Shown piece after piece: positions 45,020 through 57,446 of a DNA stretch of 64,000 bases (position 1 is the first letter of the stretch; each line of letters begins with the position of its first letter). Both the position numbers and the translations under genes were made by a program. The notes beneath the pieces were generated by a model. It was not told where the DNA came from and did not search any database. It saw nothing but the letters and a program-made list of their open reading frames with translations. Origin of the DNA: Pleurotus ostreatus/Saccharomyces cerevisiae fusant. Its lineage: Eukaryota; Opisthokonta. The DNA is taken from assembly GCA_024196135.1 (NCBI GenBank), contig JAMQCK010000097.1:1-64000 (forward strand). The letters are read 5' to 3'.

Positions 45020-47616
45020 TCATTGCAAAAATACTGGGAGAGGTTTCCAGTCAACAGAATCATTACAAGACGCACTTATTTGAGTTCCTGCACTCGACAG
45101 ACCCTTCGGAGGTCTAAAGAGAGCAAAGAGCAAAGTATCCGCACTACTTATTATAGCAATGCCCCAGAGGTGTAACAGTCGAGCAGCGAGAAATCTGCTG
45201 CGCGCCGCAAGTCCTTGTGGCTGAAAGCGGAATTTAGCAACAAAGGTCGTTGGACTGGATATTCGTACGCACGCCATAGCTATATGCAAAGCCCATGCCT
45301 GTGTAGCACAGAACTTAGAGCAGACTATTTTTACCCTACATCCCGACACAGGACATTGAGTAACTTCGCAGTGACCCCCTTCGATGGCTTCAATCTGCTT
45401 GCGACGGATCCCCTCCAAACGCTCGGGGTCACTGATGACCAACCATTGAATACGGATGTCGGTGAGGTCGTATGTGGCAGGGTGGCGGTGGACCGAGTGC
45501 AGGAACTGTAGTCGAGGAATCAATGCTGCACCGAGGCTGAAATACGTGGTTGCTCCTACCGCTTCCCGCCAATCCATTCCCGCGCTGTGCACGAGCCCGC
45601 AAGTGATGCACACGAGGATGATTCTCGTCGCCTCCATATCCCCGAACGTCGCCGTCTCCGGGTTCAGACCGCAAGCTGCGATGAGAATATTTGCGTGGTG
45701 GCGCGCGCCCTCGTCAACGTACATCGGCTGACCTACGAACCCGGGATGGTAAAATAGTTCGGTGCGAGCCTTGTAGTTGGCGAACATAGCTGAAAGGTTG
45801 ATGTGGGTGTTTCCTTCCTCGAGCCCTGCCTCCTCAACGAAGAGGCAATTGTGCGTCACGGCGCGCGCGAAGGGCATGGGCTCTGTGCAGCGGGGGTTGG
45901 TACATCGGAACCAGGTTGTGGCGAGGAAGAATCGGTCGTCCAAGACCACCTCTTGCGCGCTCGTAGTGCTTTCACACCTCCTTCGGGCACTCACGGGCAA
46001 CAGAGAGCCGAAGAACGCGATCTTCGCTGCTACGCATTCCTGGCCGAGCCGGACGAGTTCCTTGTCTGTGATCGTCGACAGCACGTCGACCTCCTCGGAA
46101 TCGAAATCCTGCATGAGCAGCGTGCGCACAGGCTCTTTGATCGCAATCTCTGACCATCGAGGTGCGGGCCAATTGAGCTCCGCGGGCCCCCAGGCGCTGA
46201 AGAGCCGCTGCTCTAGAGCATTGACGCGCTTTTTGAATATATCGACGGCGGTGCGCTTGCGGTCAAGGATTAGCCTTTTGAGCTCCTCCACGACCTTTGG
46301 TTTGATGCGCGGCCATGCTATGTGAGTTTCGCATCAGCTCGACAGAAAACAATGTAAAGGCCGTACTTCGATCATTGAGCTCGTGAGTTGCTCGCTTCAA
46401 GAATTTTTCGAGAGACAGCGAGTTCTTCCCCAACTTCTCAAGTTCTTCACCGTATCCCATTTTTTGTAGTTGGCCGCGGATGCTGTGTTGGGCCTTTAGT
46501 CCGTACGTCTCTGCGACGCAAAGGTCTAGCGCGTACAAGTTACATTGCTGGTCGAGCACGCGCTTCTGATCCCGGCGGTCATATTCCGCTTCCGCGGCCA
46601 GGAACTTCGTCACCTCCTCAACAAACTGCGACGGATTGTCCTGAATCAAATGGCCAGACGACGAGTCGCGTGCCACGAGCTTACCTTCAGGACCCTAGTT
46701 GTCTGCTCGCGTATCTCTGCTTCCCGCTTGCGTCGTGCAGCAGCATCCGGGCACTTCGCGAGCTCTGAGCAGATCCAGAGATATTCTTCTTTGTTGGCTA
46801 TTCGCGCGGAGTTACCTGTTGGGTAGTGGGTACATGTATACGCCAGCAACGTGTAGCAAATAATCCACGACGTACAGCTACTGTGTGGATTTTGCATGCA
46901 CTGTACACCACAGTATGTCTCGGGGCTCTTCAAGATGGTGTATCTGTGAGTAGAGACAATACTTAGTCAGTTGCGCGGGCTGATGGAGAGGCTCATGAGA
47001 CGAACTTTTTCTGCAGGCAGGCAACGCATATGCGCTCAAGAAAACACCAGAGTGTCTGCATAGTGTAGATGCCGCGTTTGCAGGCGGCACAGCCCTGTAA
47101 ACTTGTGTCAGTCATTGAGAAGGCCAAGTCCATACCATGAAGACGCACGAAACAATGCTGCCCAAACAGCAGGTTCACGTATTGTGGCAACTCGAGCCGT
47201 TCGTCGAGGCAGGGAGGAATCGGCGTGCGATATCCCCGAACCGAGATCTCCCAGAGCGGCTTCCAGTCCTTGCGCAGGAGCGTCGCGCGCAGAAATTTGT
47301 TCACGCGCGCAAGGTGGAGGAGGTCGACGGGATTGAGGTGTCTGAAGATCTCGAAGAGGATATCGAGTGGCAGGTTTGCGATACCTTCGAGCTTCCCACC
47401 CTTCGGCCGGTCCCTGCGGGGCTTCTTGCGAGCCCGGGAGGGGTTGTCGTTCGCGGAGGTATCGGTCGTACTTCTTGGCCGCTTCGGTGCGAGGGCCTCT
47501 TGCGCTCCTAGAGCTTCGGCCGCGGCTGTCAGCCTCACCCTGCGAGCAAATGCTGCTGGCAGGACCGCCGCCTCATTCATTGCTCTGACGAAAGAGGAAG
47601 ACCATGGTTCGGCCAT
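45020..47616 (-). CDS. F-box protein
   Basis: Putative substrate adaptor of an SCF ubiquitin ligase. Exons 47616-47149, 47094-47006, 46943-46882, 46815-46685, 46640-46367 and 46317-45020 give up to 773 aa. The F-box lies at about residues 76-115 (LEGIANLPLDILFEIFRHLNPVDLLHLARVNKFLRATLL), after a basic, possibly nuclear-targeting region (RARKKPRRDRPKGGK). A Cys-rich patch (GCAACKRGIYTM...CVACLQKK) follows. Agaricomycetes carry many such proteins with unrelated C-termini. The last about 120 residues (after GGHCEVTQC) have a less protein-like look, and an unseen intron or an earlier stop is possible. Exon 2 ends at AA|GTTCGT, the only donor that restores KKYTILKSPETY. Confidence 0.78.
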
Positions 47617-48082
47617 GATGAGCAATCAGCAAGGAATATCGATGATTCCTTCGTCGACGGTACGATGTGGGGAGGGACAAGACCAGCAACGAGCGCAGTC
47701 ACAGCGAAGTGGCCACCGTTACATTCTGAACCGCGAGTCCTTCACGTGACGGCATCGTGGCAGCGGTACCGCAATGTAGGACGGAATGGGGATGAAAGAG
47801 CGCAAAGGCCTTTCGCCTTCCTTTGCAGAAGAGTTAGTCGCCATATTACAGTAGGGTATACACAATTGTCCATGACATCCTGAGACCAAGTCTGCACCTT
47901 TCGTCAACATCCCATTCTGCCACCGTCGTGCTAAAAGGAAGGATGGCCACTCACAATTTACACTCCCGCTCTGCCATGATTCCCTCCCTTTCACCTTCAC
48001 CACTCCTTGCTAACGCCATTCGTCGCGAGCCATCGCCATATGAATGGCCTCGTCTGTGTCTCCTGATAGACCTCGCGGCTGG
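47617..48082. other. Intergenic region
   Basis: The F-box promoter and the 3' flank of the KRE6-like stub. I looked here for a missing GH16 catalytic domain of that stub on the minus strand and saw none. Confidence 0.45.
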
Positions 48083-49039
48083 CTAGACCGCTTGCCCTGT
48101 CGCGTTGATCGCCGTGTTATGCGCGATGCGCCAAGAGCGCTCGCCGTCGTGGCTGAACGCGAGCACGGGGTATAGGACAAAGAGCGCGATGAGGGCCATC
48201 ATTAGGATCACGAGGGCGAAGGCATTAGCGAGGCCGCGCCAAGAGAAGATGGTGAAGCGCCGGGTGGGTATAGGGGCGCCATCTTCCTTCATCGACACGG
48301 CGCCTTCCTCGAGCGGGCTGAGCAGATCGTCGTCTGGATCGTAGGCGTACGGCACGAGCCCACCCGTCATGGTGGGGTATTTCGAGTCCGATGAGTGGGC
48401 CATCATGGGGTATTTCGAGTCGGAGGAGTAGGATATCATGGATGAGCGGGAAGTCGTAGAGGGATCGCTGGTAGTACCGGATTCGGGTCGAGGGAATGCG
48501 ACTCCTGAAATTGGTCGGGGTGTGGATGGGAAAGAATCTCGCGGGGATGTAGGGGGTATGAGCGGCGGTATGGTCGTGCTCGAGTTAGAGCTGCTGGGTG
48601 TACTGTCGCCCTTCCTGGTCGCGTCCTCTTCCGGTAGGGCGAAGTGATACAAGATCATCGAGGTGCGCGGGGTGCCGGTCGGTAAGCTCTGCCCTGACAG
48701 CACCCTGGCATCCTCGGAAGGGACATACGAGAAATTCGTGAGCGACGGCCGCGAGCGGAACGGCGAACCCGGCGATGAGGGTGAAGTCGGGGGAGGGGAG
48801 TAAGGTGTCGGCGGCGTCGTGGTCGATGCAAGCGAGGCTGTCTGTGTATCCGGATTCAGCGGCGACGACACGCGCCGAAACGAAGCGGGCCTCATCCGCG
48901 GTGACGCTGGTATCAAGAGCGGCTCCGACTCCGCTTGCAGAGGCGAGGGGGGAGGTGAAGATCCCAAACCCAGCGCGTCCCCTCGATGCGCGCCGGCGCT
49001 ATATAGACCACTGGACGGCGCCGTGCTGGACCTGGGCAT
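48083..49039 (-). CDS. KRE6/SKN1-like N-terminal membrane protein without catalytic domain
   Basis: Single-exon frame of 318 aa. The long Ser/Pro/Thr-rich cytosolic part ends with PYAYDPDDDLLSPLE. A basic stretch and one membrane helix follow (GLANAFALVILMMALIALFVLYPVLA). After only about 20 lumenal residues ending NTAINATGQAV the frame stops. In yeast Kre6/Skn1 the layout is the same, with N-x-T-GQ just after the membrane, but a GH16-like glucanase domain of several hundred residues then follows; here it is absent. It may be a truncated paralogue, a regulatory membrane protein, or a chance resemblance. A TATATAG at 49000 on the coding strand lies inside the first codons, so the real start may be the next Met (MRPASFRR). 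Confidence 0.6.
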   Translation of the reverse strand: MPRSSTAPSSGLYSAGAHRGDALGLGSSPPPSPLQAESEPLLIPASPRMRPASFRRVSSPLNPDTQTASLASTTTPPTPYSPPPTSPSSPGSPFRSRPSLTNFSYVPSEDARVLSGQSLPTGTPRTSMILYHFALPEEDATRKGDSTPSSSNSSTTIPPLIPPTSPRDSFPSTPRPISGVAFPRPESGTTSDPSTTSRSSMISYSSDSKYPMMAHSSDSKYPTMTGGLVPYAYDPDDDLLSPLEEGAVSMKEDGAPIPTRRFTIFSWRGLANAFALVILMMALIALFVLYPVLAFSHDGERSWRIAHNTAINATGQAV

Positions 49040-49683
49040 GGCTGTCCGCTGTTCAATTGAATTCCAGTGTCGGCGTGCCTTTCGCGTTGTCCCGAGGCCT
49101 TGCGAAGCGGATCTTGGCGCGAGGAGGGCGAGCGGGCGATAAGGATCAGCAGGGAGGCGACGTCGGCAGGAGGGTCTGGCCCTGGGGTGCGGGGCGTGCA
49201 GGCCGACGGGGGCAGCTGACCATTAAGTAGGCGCCCAATGGGAGGCGCGAGGCTAGCGTCCAACGAGGGGCGAGCGTTTCATTGGGGTGCATAGGCGTAA
49301 GAAAGCTTGAGAGTGAGGCTAAGAAAGCATCTGGAAGAGGTCGTGGTGTTTCTTGCGCCAATGAATGTCAGAACGCCAGCTGGCACTTTATTTTGGATCG
49401 TGTAAGGAAGCCAAACGACGTCCAAATTTGTGTCGAATATTGAGAAGAGACTAGTGTACGCCACTGAGCGGCAGGTTCTGATTCATGACTAGTCCAGCGA
49501 ACTCCTCGCATCGACGTAGGAATCAAGTTCAGTCCAAGGACGAATTTAAAATGACGCTTCATGACTTGGCAACGGCTCACCGGGCCGGTATTCCGGTCTT
49601 AGCAGGCATCGTAAGTACACGACTTGCGAGCGCCTAACCTATACCATCGACTTCCAAGTCCGCTGTTCATCGCCTCCATCGCC
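49040..49683. other. Divergent promoter region
   Basis: Separates the KRE6-like gene and the zinc-finger gene, which are transcribed apart. No regulatory site identified. Confidence 0.35.
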
Positions 49684-50563
49684 ATGCAGCACACTCCCTG
49701 GACCAAGGGCTCCCTCCCTTCTGACCGCATCAAGCCGCGATACAATAACAAGCAGCAAGTGGGCGGTAGGGGCTCACCGAAAGGCAAAGAGCCTGCTGGT
49801 CCTGCCAAGAGCCGTGCGGTGCGCAAACTAGAGAAGCAGATCGAGGCATTGCGCTCTGCTAGTGGGGTCAAGGATCCCTTAGGCGGATGCTACTGTATGG
49901 GTATGTTTCTTCAGCCTATTACCAGTACACGAGTCTAACGCAAACACGTTCCATCTAGCCCGCGAACACGCCTTATCCTCCTACGCCCCTGCTTGCACTC
50001 ATTGTGGACTCATACTCTGCGCGATCAACGGCCCTGAATATGTCTGTCCCCACTGCGAGTCCCCTCTCCTCTCCCCAGACGCCGCTGCACGCCTCATCGA
50101 GCGCCTCGAAAACGAGGTCAACGCGACCCTCGCGAGGGAGGAAGCCGCCCTCGTGCGCGCGGAGGCAGAGGCCCGCGCCCGCGCTGGTGCATTCCCCACA
50201 CTATCTGGCTCTACCCCGCCGCTCCGGACTCCCTCTCCCGCGCAGAATCAAGCACACAAGGTGCTTTCGCTGAACTCGCGGACGAAGAAGGCGACGGTGA
50301 CGACGTTTACGCCCGCGCCGTCACCTCTGCCGGCAGCGAAGCAAGGTTTGGAAGAGGAGGCCGAGCCGGGGGTCGTGCGCATACCGCCGCCGCTATCCGA
50401 GCCGCATCACGCGAAGAGGAAGGTAGACGCGCAGAGGCCGTGGAAGAACCTGCTGGGGGCTAGCGCGCAATACGTGCCTCAGCCGAAGGAGAAGGCGGCG
50501 GGGAGCTCGAGGAGGGGGAAGAAGAAGGGGAAGGAGGCGCAGGTTGGTGATGGTCCCGCATGA
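49684..50563 (+). CDS. ASC-1/TRIP4-type C2HC5 zinc-finger protein (Rqt4-like)
   Basis: Two exons, 49684-49900 and 49959-50563, encode 273 aa. The zinc finger is split by the intron and reads CYCMAREHALSSYAPACTHCGLILC followed by CPHC, the C2HC5 pattern of TRIP4 and of yeast Rqt4. Rqt4 is part of the trigger complex that splits collided ribosomes; in animals TRIP4 sits in the ASC-1 complex. The N-terminus is basic and carries a short coiled coil (VRKLEKQIEALRS), and the C-terminus is long, basic and disordered. No ASCH domain is present, in line with the short fungal form. The phase-1 intron is canonical. Confidence 0.85.
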
Positions 50564-52506
50564 GATGCTGGGTCGGGTATAGGATTTCGTGGCTAGTCAG
50601 GGGCAATTCTACTGGGTACCCTGCAGGGCGTATGGCGACTCGATCTCATGCGGGATGGATGCCAGCGCGATGGCGTCCCACTTTGGCCCTTGTCCAAGTT
50701 GAAGATGTTCCTTGGGTCGATGGTTCCTCGTCGTCGTCAGATGACCTCGGGCATCAACATCAACCAGAACAAGGAAGGTTCCATTCGCGGACTGAGAACG
50801 ACCGTAACAGTTGAGATCACGAGCCGCAAAGACATTTTATGCAGGATACACAAGGTATTCAGGTCGAGACTGCAATAGCCTCTCGCGTGAAGGTGCAAAT
50901 CAACTCTGTACGTGCAAAGGAATATTCTGAAAGGCGTAAGGAACAGGCGTAGGGGATGGCGCGAGCTGCGCGCTGTTACAGCGTGCTATCGAACAGTGAA
51001 AACGTGCGAAGCAGTGCTTATCTGGACATTATGATTCTGAACTGTGTGAAGGGAATGTTCTACTCGTGCGATTGAGGCACCGAGGAGGGGGCTTTGAAGG
51101 GTGGCCTACTTGGGGAGGATGAACGCTCAGATTCATCTGCAGAAATGAGGATTCTGGGAGACCTCATGAAGACATTCTACAAAAGCGACGTATCAATTCG
51201 CATGAGACGAGGGTAGAGCGTATTTATTGAAGGGACCGATGAGCCTGTAGGTGCATGAAACTCTTGAGGTTCAACCTACCACACCGCTGGGTACACGGTT
51301 CGACGGTAATCAAAGAGACGTAGAGAAAATATCGGCAGAGATCGGCCCGCGGGTAGCAGGACGTAGCGAGTAATCCGGTAAGCAAGACGATTTGCGAGCC
51401 ATGCAGATGCTAATAGCGCCTTCGCAAATCGAGGAAGTGAAGTCGATCCTAGGGAGCAAGGAGAGGCTCAGGTAGAGGTTCAACACAAGGAGGCTCGGCC
51501 TCGAAGGCGCGCTCTGTATCGTCAGGCGTTCACGCCCTCTTGAGTCTTGACCCAAACGGCTGGTTCTTCATCGGGCGTCCACCCGAGGTGTTGTCGGCTC
51601 ACCTTCAGGGTTGGTTCAAGTTTAAAACATCGTTAAACATGTCAGGGGCGTAGGGGCTCAGGAGCTGATTGACAGCGGTCGGGAAAGGAGGAAGGTGGCG
51701 CAAACGTTTGATAGATGCCGCAATTTAGGCCGGAAATCCTTGTTTGTTGACGCGCCTGCCGTTGATCAAGCTCGCGGAGAGAGGAGGGTAGACTGGCAGG
51801 CAAGACCACCTTTCGAGCGTAAGCAGATGTCCCACAGAAATTCCAGAAGGCTGCGGCGTGGTGATAGTCGAGATCAGGATGGAATTGGCCAACCAATGTA
51901 CGTCAGCGGCAGGGCGGCATGCCGGCAGCAATGTGATCTCGGCCACGTGGAGTAAACTCATCACATGAACATACCCCCGCTTGGATAAATTGCATCCGGT
52001 TCAGGAAGTTCTTGTCTTGTCCCTCGTTGTCATGTTCAGCTGGCCATTCAGTAAAAAGTACAAGGAAAAGGCACCCGGACCGCTCTGCTCGTCCCGCTGC
52101 GGACCTTCGGACGGCCATGGTGGGCGCCCCGCGCGATGCGCGCGGACGGCAGCCAGTTCAAGTGGTTCACCTGCGCTTCCATCAGAAACTTGATGATGCA
52201 GAGAGCGGTCAAAGAGGCAGGTGAGGCTCATCTTCCCAGGAAGATCTGCGGCAGGGGAACCATTTTGGCGAGCGCGCGACCCTGGATACGCATTTTGACA
52301 GAGCACGCCAGAAGCTCACCCCCGCCGGCCCCTTCTTGCATCTTTGCCGATCTCACCCATCGCAAATACCGTGTGCGGCGGGGGGATGGTGCGCGTGGTC
52401 GTGGACTTTATAAGCGAGGGAAGTGCGGGATGGACAGGTCTCTCCGAGGTCTTCCATTCGTTCCTCTAGATTTCTCTTCGCTCGTTAGACTCGCGGCGGT
52501 TGCATC
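50564..52506. other. Long stretch without a gene
   Basis: At 1.9 kb this is the longest gene-free interval. Open frames are short, overlap on both strands and lack splice sites or known residues. I see no terminal repeats, transposase remnant or RNA gene. The right end should include the promoter of the GMC oxidoreductase, with its TATA box at 52408. Confidence 0.5.
52408..52414 (+). promoter_or_regulatory. TATA box of the GMC oxidoreductase gene
   Basis: TTATAAG in the context CTTTATAAGCG, about 100 bases before the ATG at 52507. Confidence 0.55.
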
Positions 52507-54702
52507 ATGGCTCTCGGTGCTCTCGTCGCGCTTGCCCTCTTTGTATCTCGCTCGTATGCGGTGACGCTTACGGACGGCGCGGCCTTCGCTGCGGATACGT
52601 TCGACTACATCGTCGTGGGCTCCGGCTCCGCAGGCTTGACCGTACGTCCCCGACCATCTATCCCCCTTTCCCCCGCCTCATGTCTAACCGCGAGCTACAC
52701 AGGTCGCTGCTAGGCTCAGCGAGGATCCTTCGGTCAAGGTCGGACTTATCGAGGCGGGTACGACCGCATTGGGTGATGATATCGTCGACGTCCCGGGCAT
52801 GGTGCGTCTTCCGTATGGGAGTGTTTGAATCCTGCTAAACCATACCTATAGTTTGGCGCGGATCTTGGCACGACTTACGACTGGGCGTACACGACTGAGG
52901 AGCAGAACGGCGTTCCTAGCCGCCCATGGCCCAGAGGAAAGGTTGTCGGAGGTGCGTCCACGATAGTGAATGAACCAGCCGTGCCAATTATTTACTTCTT
53001 CCTCAGGTTCCTCCGCCCTCAACTTCCTCGTCTGGGACCGCGCATCGAAGGCCGACTACGACGTTATCGAGAAGCTCGGAAACCCGGGATGGAATTGGGA
53101 CAAGCTCTTCAACTACATGAAGAAGGCCGAGTCCTGGACCGGGCCCACTTCCGATGAGCAGAGCTCGCTGCAGGCGAGCCCCGACCCCTCGAACATCGGC
53201 TCGAGCGGCCCCATCAGCGTCTCCTTCGGCAACTACATCTCGAAGGCGGCGCAGTCGTGGATCCCCGCGCTCGAGGCGCTCGGCATCGCGCGCAACGACA
53301 ACCCGCTGGGGGGCAATGTGATCGGCGCGAACCAGAGCCCGAGCGATATCAATCCTGTGAACAGCACGCGGTCGTATGCGGCGCCTGCGTACTACTACCC
53401 GAATGAGGCGCGGGAGAATTTGGTGTTGCTCACGGGCGCACAGGTTACGCGCGTTAACTTCGATGCGTCTGGCGATGCGCTGACGGCGACCGGCGTGACG
53501 TTCGTCAACGGCGGCTCGCCGTACAACGCTACTGCCAGCAAGGAGGTCATCCTGAGCGCGGGTACCGTCAAGTGAGTTGCCCCGACCTTTGTATAGAATA
53601 ACGAGCTTACATGTTACCCGCAGCACTCCTCAGATTCTCGAGCTGTCGGGTATTGGGAAGGCTGACGTGCTGTCTGCGTAAGTTCGTCTCGTACTCAATG
53701 CTTCTCATTGGTCTCACTTTGGCTAGCGCCGGGATTCCCCAACTCCTTGAATTGCCTGTCGGGGAGAACCTCCAGGAGCATAGTGCGTAATACACAATCG
53801 TTGGTAGTACAGAGTGCTAAATTATCTCCAGCCTACACCTCGGTGGCCTTTGAGGTTGCGAACGGCACGACCACCCTCGACACGCTCCGCAACGACCCCT
53901 CCTTCCAGGAGGAGCAGCTGTCCAATTGGAAGAGTGGTGCTCCGAGCATCTACGACCAGGCCGTGCCCTCGCTCGGCTACGTCACCCTCCAGCAGCTCGT
54001 CGGCGACTCGAACGCGTCTTCGCTGATCGCCAAGGCCCAGGGCTACGCGCTCTCGCAGATCGGCTCGGTCTACTACCCCATCTTGCAGGCGCAGGTTGCG
54101 CTGCTTGCGGACGACACGGTCGGCCAGATGGAGCTTATTGCGATCGATGGGTTCTTTGCGACGAATGGCGCGCCGGAGGAGGGCAAGGAGTACATTACTT
54201 TCCTTGCTGCGAACCAGCACGCTCTCAGCCGAGGTATGGCCAGCTGTTACAGGGATATGGCTTTTTCTGACCGGTTCACTCAGGCTCCATCCACATCGCG
54301 AGCGCCAACGCGACCGACTACCCCAAGATCAACGCGAACTACTTCGATGTTGACTTCGACCTCGACCTCCAGACCGCCGGCACCGAGAAGCTCCTCGAGA
54401 TCGCCAAGTCGGGCCCGTACGGAGAGTACGTCGGCGCGCGCGCCGTGCCCTCGCCCGACGTCTCCGACCTGCGCGACTACTCGAAGACGACGCTGTCCAC
54501 CGAGTACCACCCCATCGGCACGGCGTCGCTGCTCCCGAAGGACAAGGGCGGCGTCGTCGACCCGCAGCTCAAGGTCTACGGCACCTCGAACCTGCGCGTT
54601 ATTGACGCGTCGGTCATTCCGATTCACATCTCTGCGCACATCCAGTCGACGGTGGTCGGCATCGCGGAGTATGGTGCGGATATTATCAAGGGCGTCGCAT
54701 AA
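52507..54702 (+). CDS. Secreted GMC oxidoreductase (AA3-like, aryl-alcohol oxidase type)
   Basis: FAD enzyme that oxidises an alcohol or sugar, often supplying H2O2 or reducing power for wood decay. Eight exons, 52507-52641, 52703-52801, 52852-52951, 53007-53571, 53624-53677, 53727-53782, 53832-54233 and 54284-54702, give 609 aa. The signal peptide is ALGALVALALFVSRSYA. The FAD site reads FDYIVVGSGSAGLTVAARLSED, and the GMC-1 block RPWPRGKVVGGSSALNFLVWDRA. The GMC-2 signature is SAGTVNTPQILELSGIG. The catalytic pair is likely H546 in EYHPIGTASL and H589 in ISAHIQSTVV, with the 43-residue spacing typical of the family. Several N-x-S/T sites suit a secreted glycoprotein. The exact substrate cannot be read from sequence. 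Confidence 0.93.
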
Positions 54703-55396
54703 GGTGCAAGGGGAGGGCGGCGTATAAGTAGACGCTTGAGCGGATACCCTATGCTTATTGGACGGTACATACGGACGATGGACAGTGTTGCATACACAGT
54801 ACTTACTATGAGTGGCAGAATGTACCATAAGAGCCTCATCTAATCGCTCGTTTACATGCTCACTATACTCTGGAATACAGCTCATGGGTAACATGGATTC
54901 ACGGGTGAGCGTGGGAGGGCTGAGGATAACAAAATTCGGGTGCAGGGCAGCCCACGGCGAATCTGCCTGAATGCGCGATGTCCGAGTCCATGCGGCTCAA
55001 GTCCAAGTTGAAGTTCGACTGCGAAGGTTCTCCAGCAGACGGTGGCGCCGGTCCGGTCATCCGGCCCAAATCCGGCTGTTCGGAAATCCCCAGCAATCTC
55101 CTCACCACCTTCATCTCTTTGCCGCGGCCTCCATATCGCGCGTCGCTCATATGCGTACCCTACTCTCAGCAACCCCCATCTCCCGCATCTCCTCTACCCT
55201 TCCCAATCGAAGGCGATATCTCGCAGACTCACTTCGATAATGCACAGGTTCGCCTCGGCATCGTCGGTATCGGCGGGCCCATGATAGGCGCATGATCGCG
55301 AGAGTTGTGCAGATGGAAGGCTGGAGTCGGTGGGAGGGACCGATGGGTTGAAAAGGGAGACCGGCTGCTTGAGAAGAGCTCTCATCCTCTGCGACC
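54703..55396. other. Intergenic region
   Basis: 3' flank of the oxidoreductase gene and promoter of the M20 peptidase gene, both plus-strand. Short frames near 54978-55295 have no supporting features. Confidence 0.35.
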
Positions 55397-57446
55397 ATGG
55401 GGGGAGACAGCAAAGTCGACGGCAAGGAAAGCCCCCTTGATGGCAGGCAGACTCAAAGCCCTTTCGATGTCCGACCTGCGAAGAAGACGACGAGGAAGAG
55501 TCGGTACCTTCTCGCTGCGCTCCTGATCCCTCTTTACCTGGGAGCCACGTTTTACAAGTATCGGGTTGGGCATGCGAGGCAGGAGCAAGTCTCCGCGATG
55601 CTGGAGGCGGCGCAATGCCCGGTGCAGCCCATTGGGTATCGGTCGGTGATGTCGCAATGGGTGAGTTACGAGTTCGTCTGTGTCGACCGTATACTGAATT
55701 TCGGTAGCCCGTGGAAGGACTGTCGGCCGCGGACAAGGAGCTCTACGTTCAGAGGTTGTCGAAGGCCATCCAGATGGAGACCGTGTCCTACGATGATATG
55801 TACCCCACGGATCCTTTGCAGTCGCCCGAAGACGGTGGCGATGAGCGCTGGCTGAAGCACGCGCGCTTCAATGCCTGGGTGCGCTCCGAGTGGCCTCTTG
55901 TGTGCGTACATCCTCTCCCCTTGCCCGGCTCCCCAAGCTCACATCCACTCCAGCTACGAACACCTTGAAGTCGAATATGTCACAAAGTACTCGACCCTCC
56001 TCACCCTCCCCGGCACGAATTCCTCCCTCCCGCCCGTCCTCCTCATGTCGCACCAGGACACCGTGCCCGTGCAGACCGCGACCATCGGCGAGTGGCACCA
56101 CCCGCCCTTCGAGGGGCGCGTGACGGACCCGAAGGACGATCCGCGCGGCAAGCGGTGGATTTATGGGAGGGGCGCGCTGGATTGTAAGGGTTTGGTGACT
56201 TCGGAGTTGAATGCGTTGGAGAGGATTGTGAAGGAGAGGTTGGCGGCGGGGAGGGATATTAGGGGCGAGAGGACGGTTGTGATGAGTATCGGATTTGATG
56301 AGGAGATTATGGTGAGTGGATGCATGATATCGGCAGGCATTGAGTATTGACGAGGGTTCTAGGGAATCAAAGGAGCGGGGAACAACTCTCGTGTTCTGCA
56401 GGAGCGCTACGGGCAGGACTCATTCGCGTTCGTAATCGACGAGGGGTCGACTGGCATTGAGACGGAATATGGTCTGCGGGTTGCAAGCCTTGGCCTCTCC
56501 GAAAAGGGTTCCCTTGGGGCCAAGCTCCAAATCGACGTTCCCGGCGGCCACGCTAGCAAGCCACCCCGCCATACCGGACGTACGTGCATCCCCCCTCTGT
56601 TCCCTCTCCACCTTCACTCATCGACCTGTAGTGGGCATCCTCTCCTTGCTCATCGCCGAGCTCGAGGCACACCCGAATCCGCATACCCTGAACGCCGAAT
56701 CCCTCTACCTCCGCTACCTCACCTGCCTCGCGCAGCACGCGCCCGCCATGCCCTCCGGCCTCCGCTCCCGCGTCCTCGACCCCGCCGCCTGGCCCGCCCT
56801 CGCCGACGACCTCGCCCAGGACGACGAGCTCCGCGCGCACCTCGCGACCACGATGGCCGCGAACGTCGCGCGCGCAGGCGAGAAGATCAACGCGCTCCCG
56901 GAGCACTCCGAGGCGATCATCGACTCGCGCGTCGGGTGGGACGACACGGTCGCCGCGGTGCAGGCAAGATATGCGGGGGTGATCAGCCCGGTGGTGGAGA
57001 GGTTGAATTTGACGCTGGAGGCGTTTGGGGAAGTGGTGAGGGAGGGAGTGGAAGGCAAGGGTAAGGTGACGCTGGGATTGAGCGTGCCGAGTGCGGGGAG
57101 GGAGCATGCGCCGATTACGTCGAGTGAGGGCCCGGTCTGGGAGCTTATTGCGGGGACGGTGCGCCATGTTTGGGGCGAGGATGTTATTGTGGCGCCGAAG
57201 GGGATGATAGGTGCGTTTTGAACGAGCTGGAAGGAGGAAGGTTGGTGGCTAACGAGGACAACAGCGGGAACGGACACGAACTACATGAAGCCCCTCAGCA
57301 AGAATATCTTCAGGTTCCGCGCGGTTCCTCTGGATGAGGGTCAGAACGTGCATACGGTCAACGAGAGAATTACGGACGATGCATTGTTCGGCATCACGCA
57401 GTATGTATACGAGCTCCTGGTCAACCTGGAGGGATGGCGCGAGTAG
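55397..57446 (+). CDS. M20 family carboxypeptidase (Gly-Xaa carboxypeptidase S type), membrane-anchored
   Basis: Vacuolar or secretory-pathway zinc exopeptidase. Exons 55397-55660, 55708-55901, 55954-56311, 56363-56579, 56632-57210 and 57265-57446 give 597 aa. A basic cytosolic start precedes one signal-anchor helix (YLLAALLIPLYLGATFY), a type II topology as in yeast Cps1. Co-catalytic metal motifs are SHQDTVPV (His and Asp), YGRGALDCKG (bridging Asp) and GFDEEIMGIKGAGNNS (Glu pair). The dimerisation-domain block GGHASKPPRHTG and the C-terminal GTDTNYMKPLSKNIFRF are also in place. All junctions are canonical; in exon 3 the acceptor at CCACTCCAG is used because the nearer CCAAG loses the frame. 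Confidence 0.9.

Noticed and set aside
45020..45380. A separate gene at the tail of the F-box protein
   Set aside because: It is in frame with the F-box exon and has no start or splice sites of its own; treated as an uncertain C-terminus.
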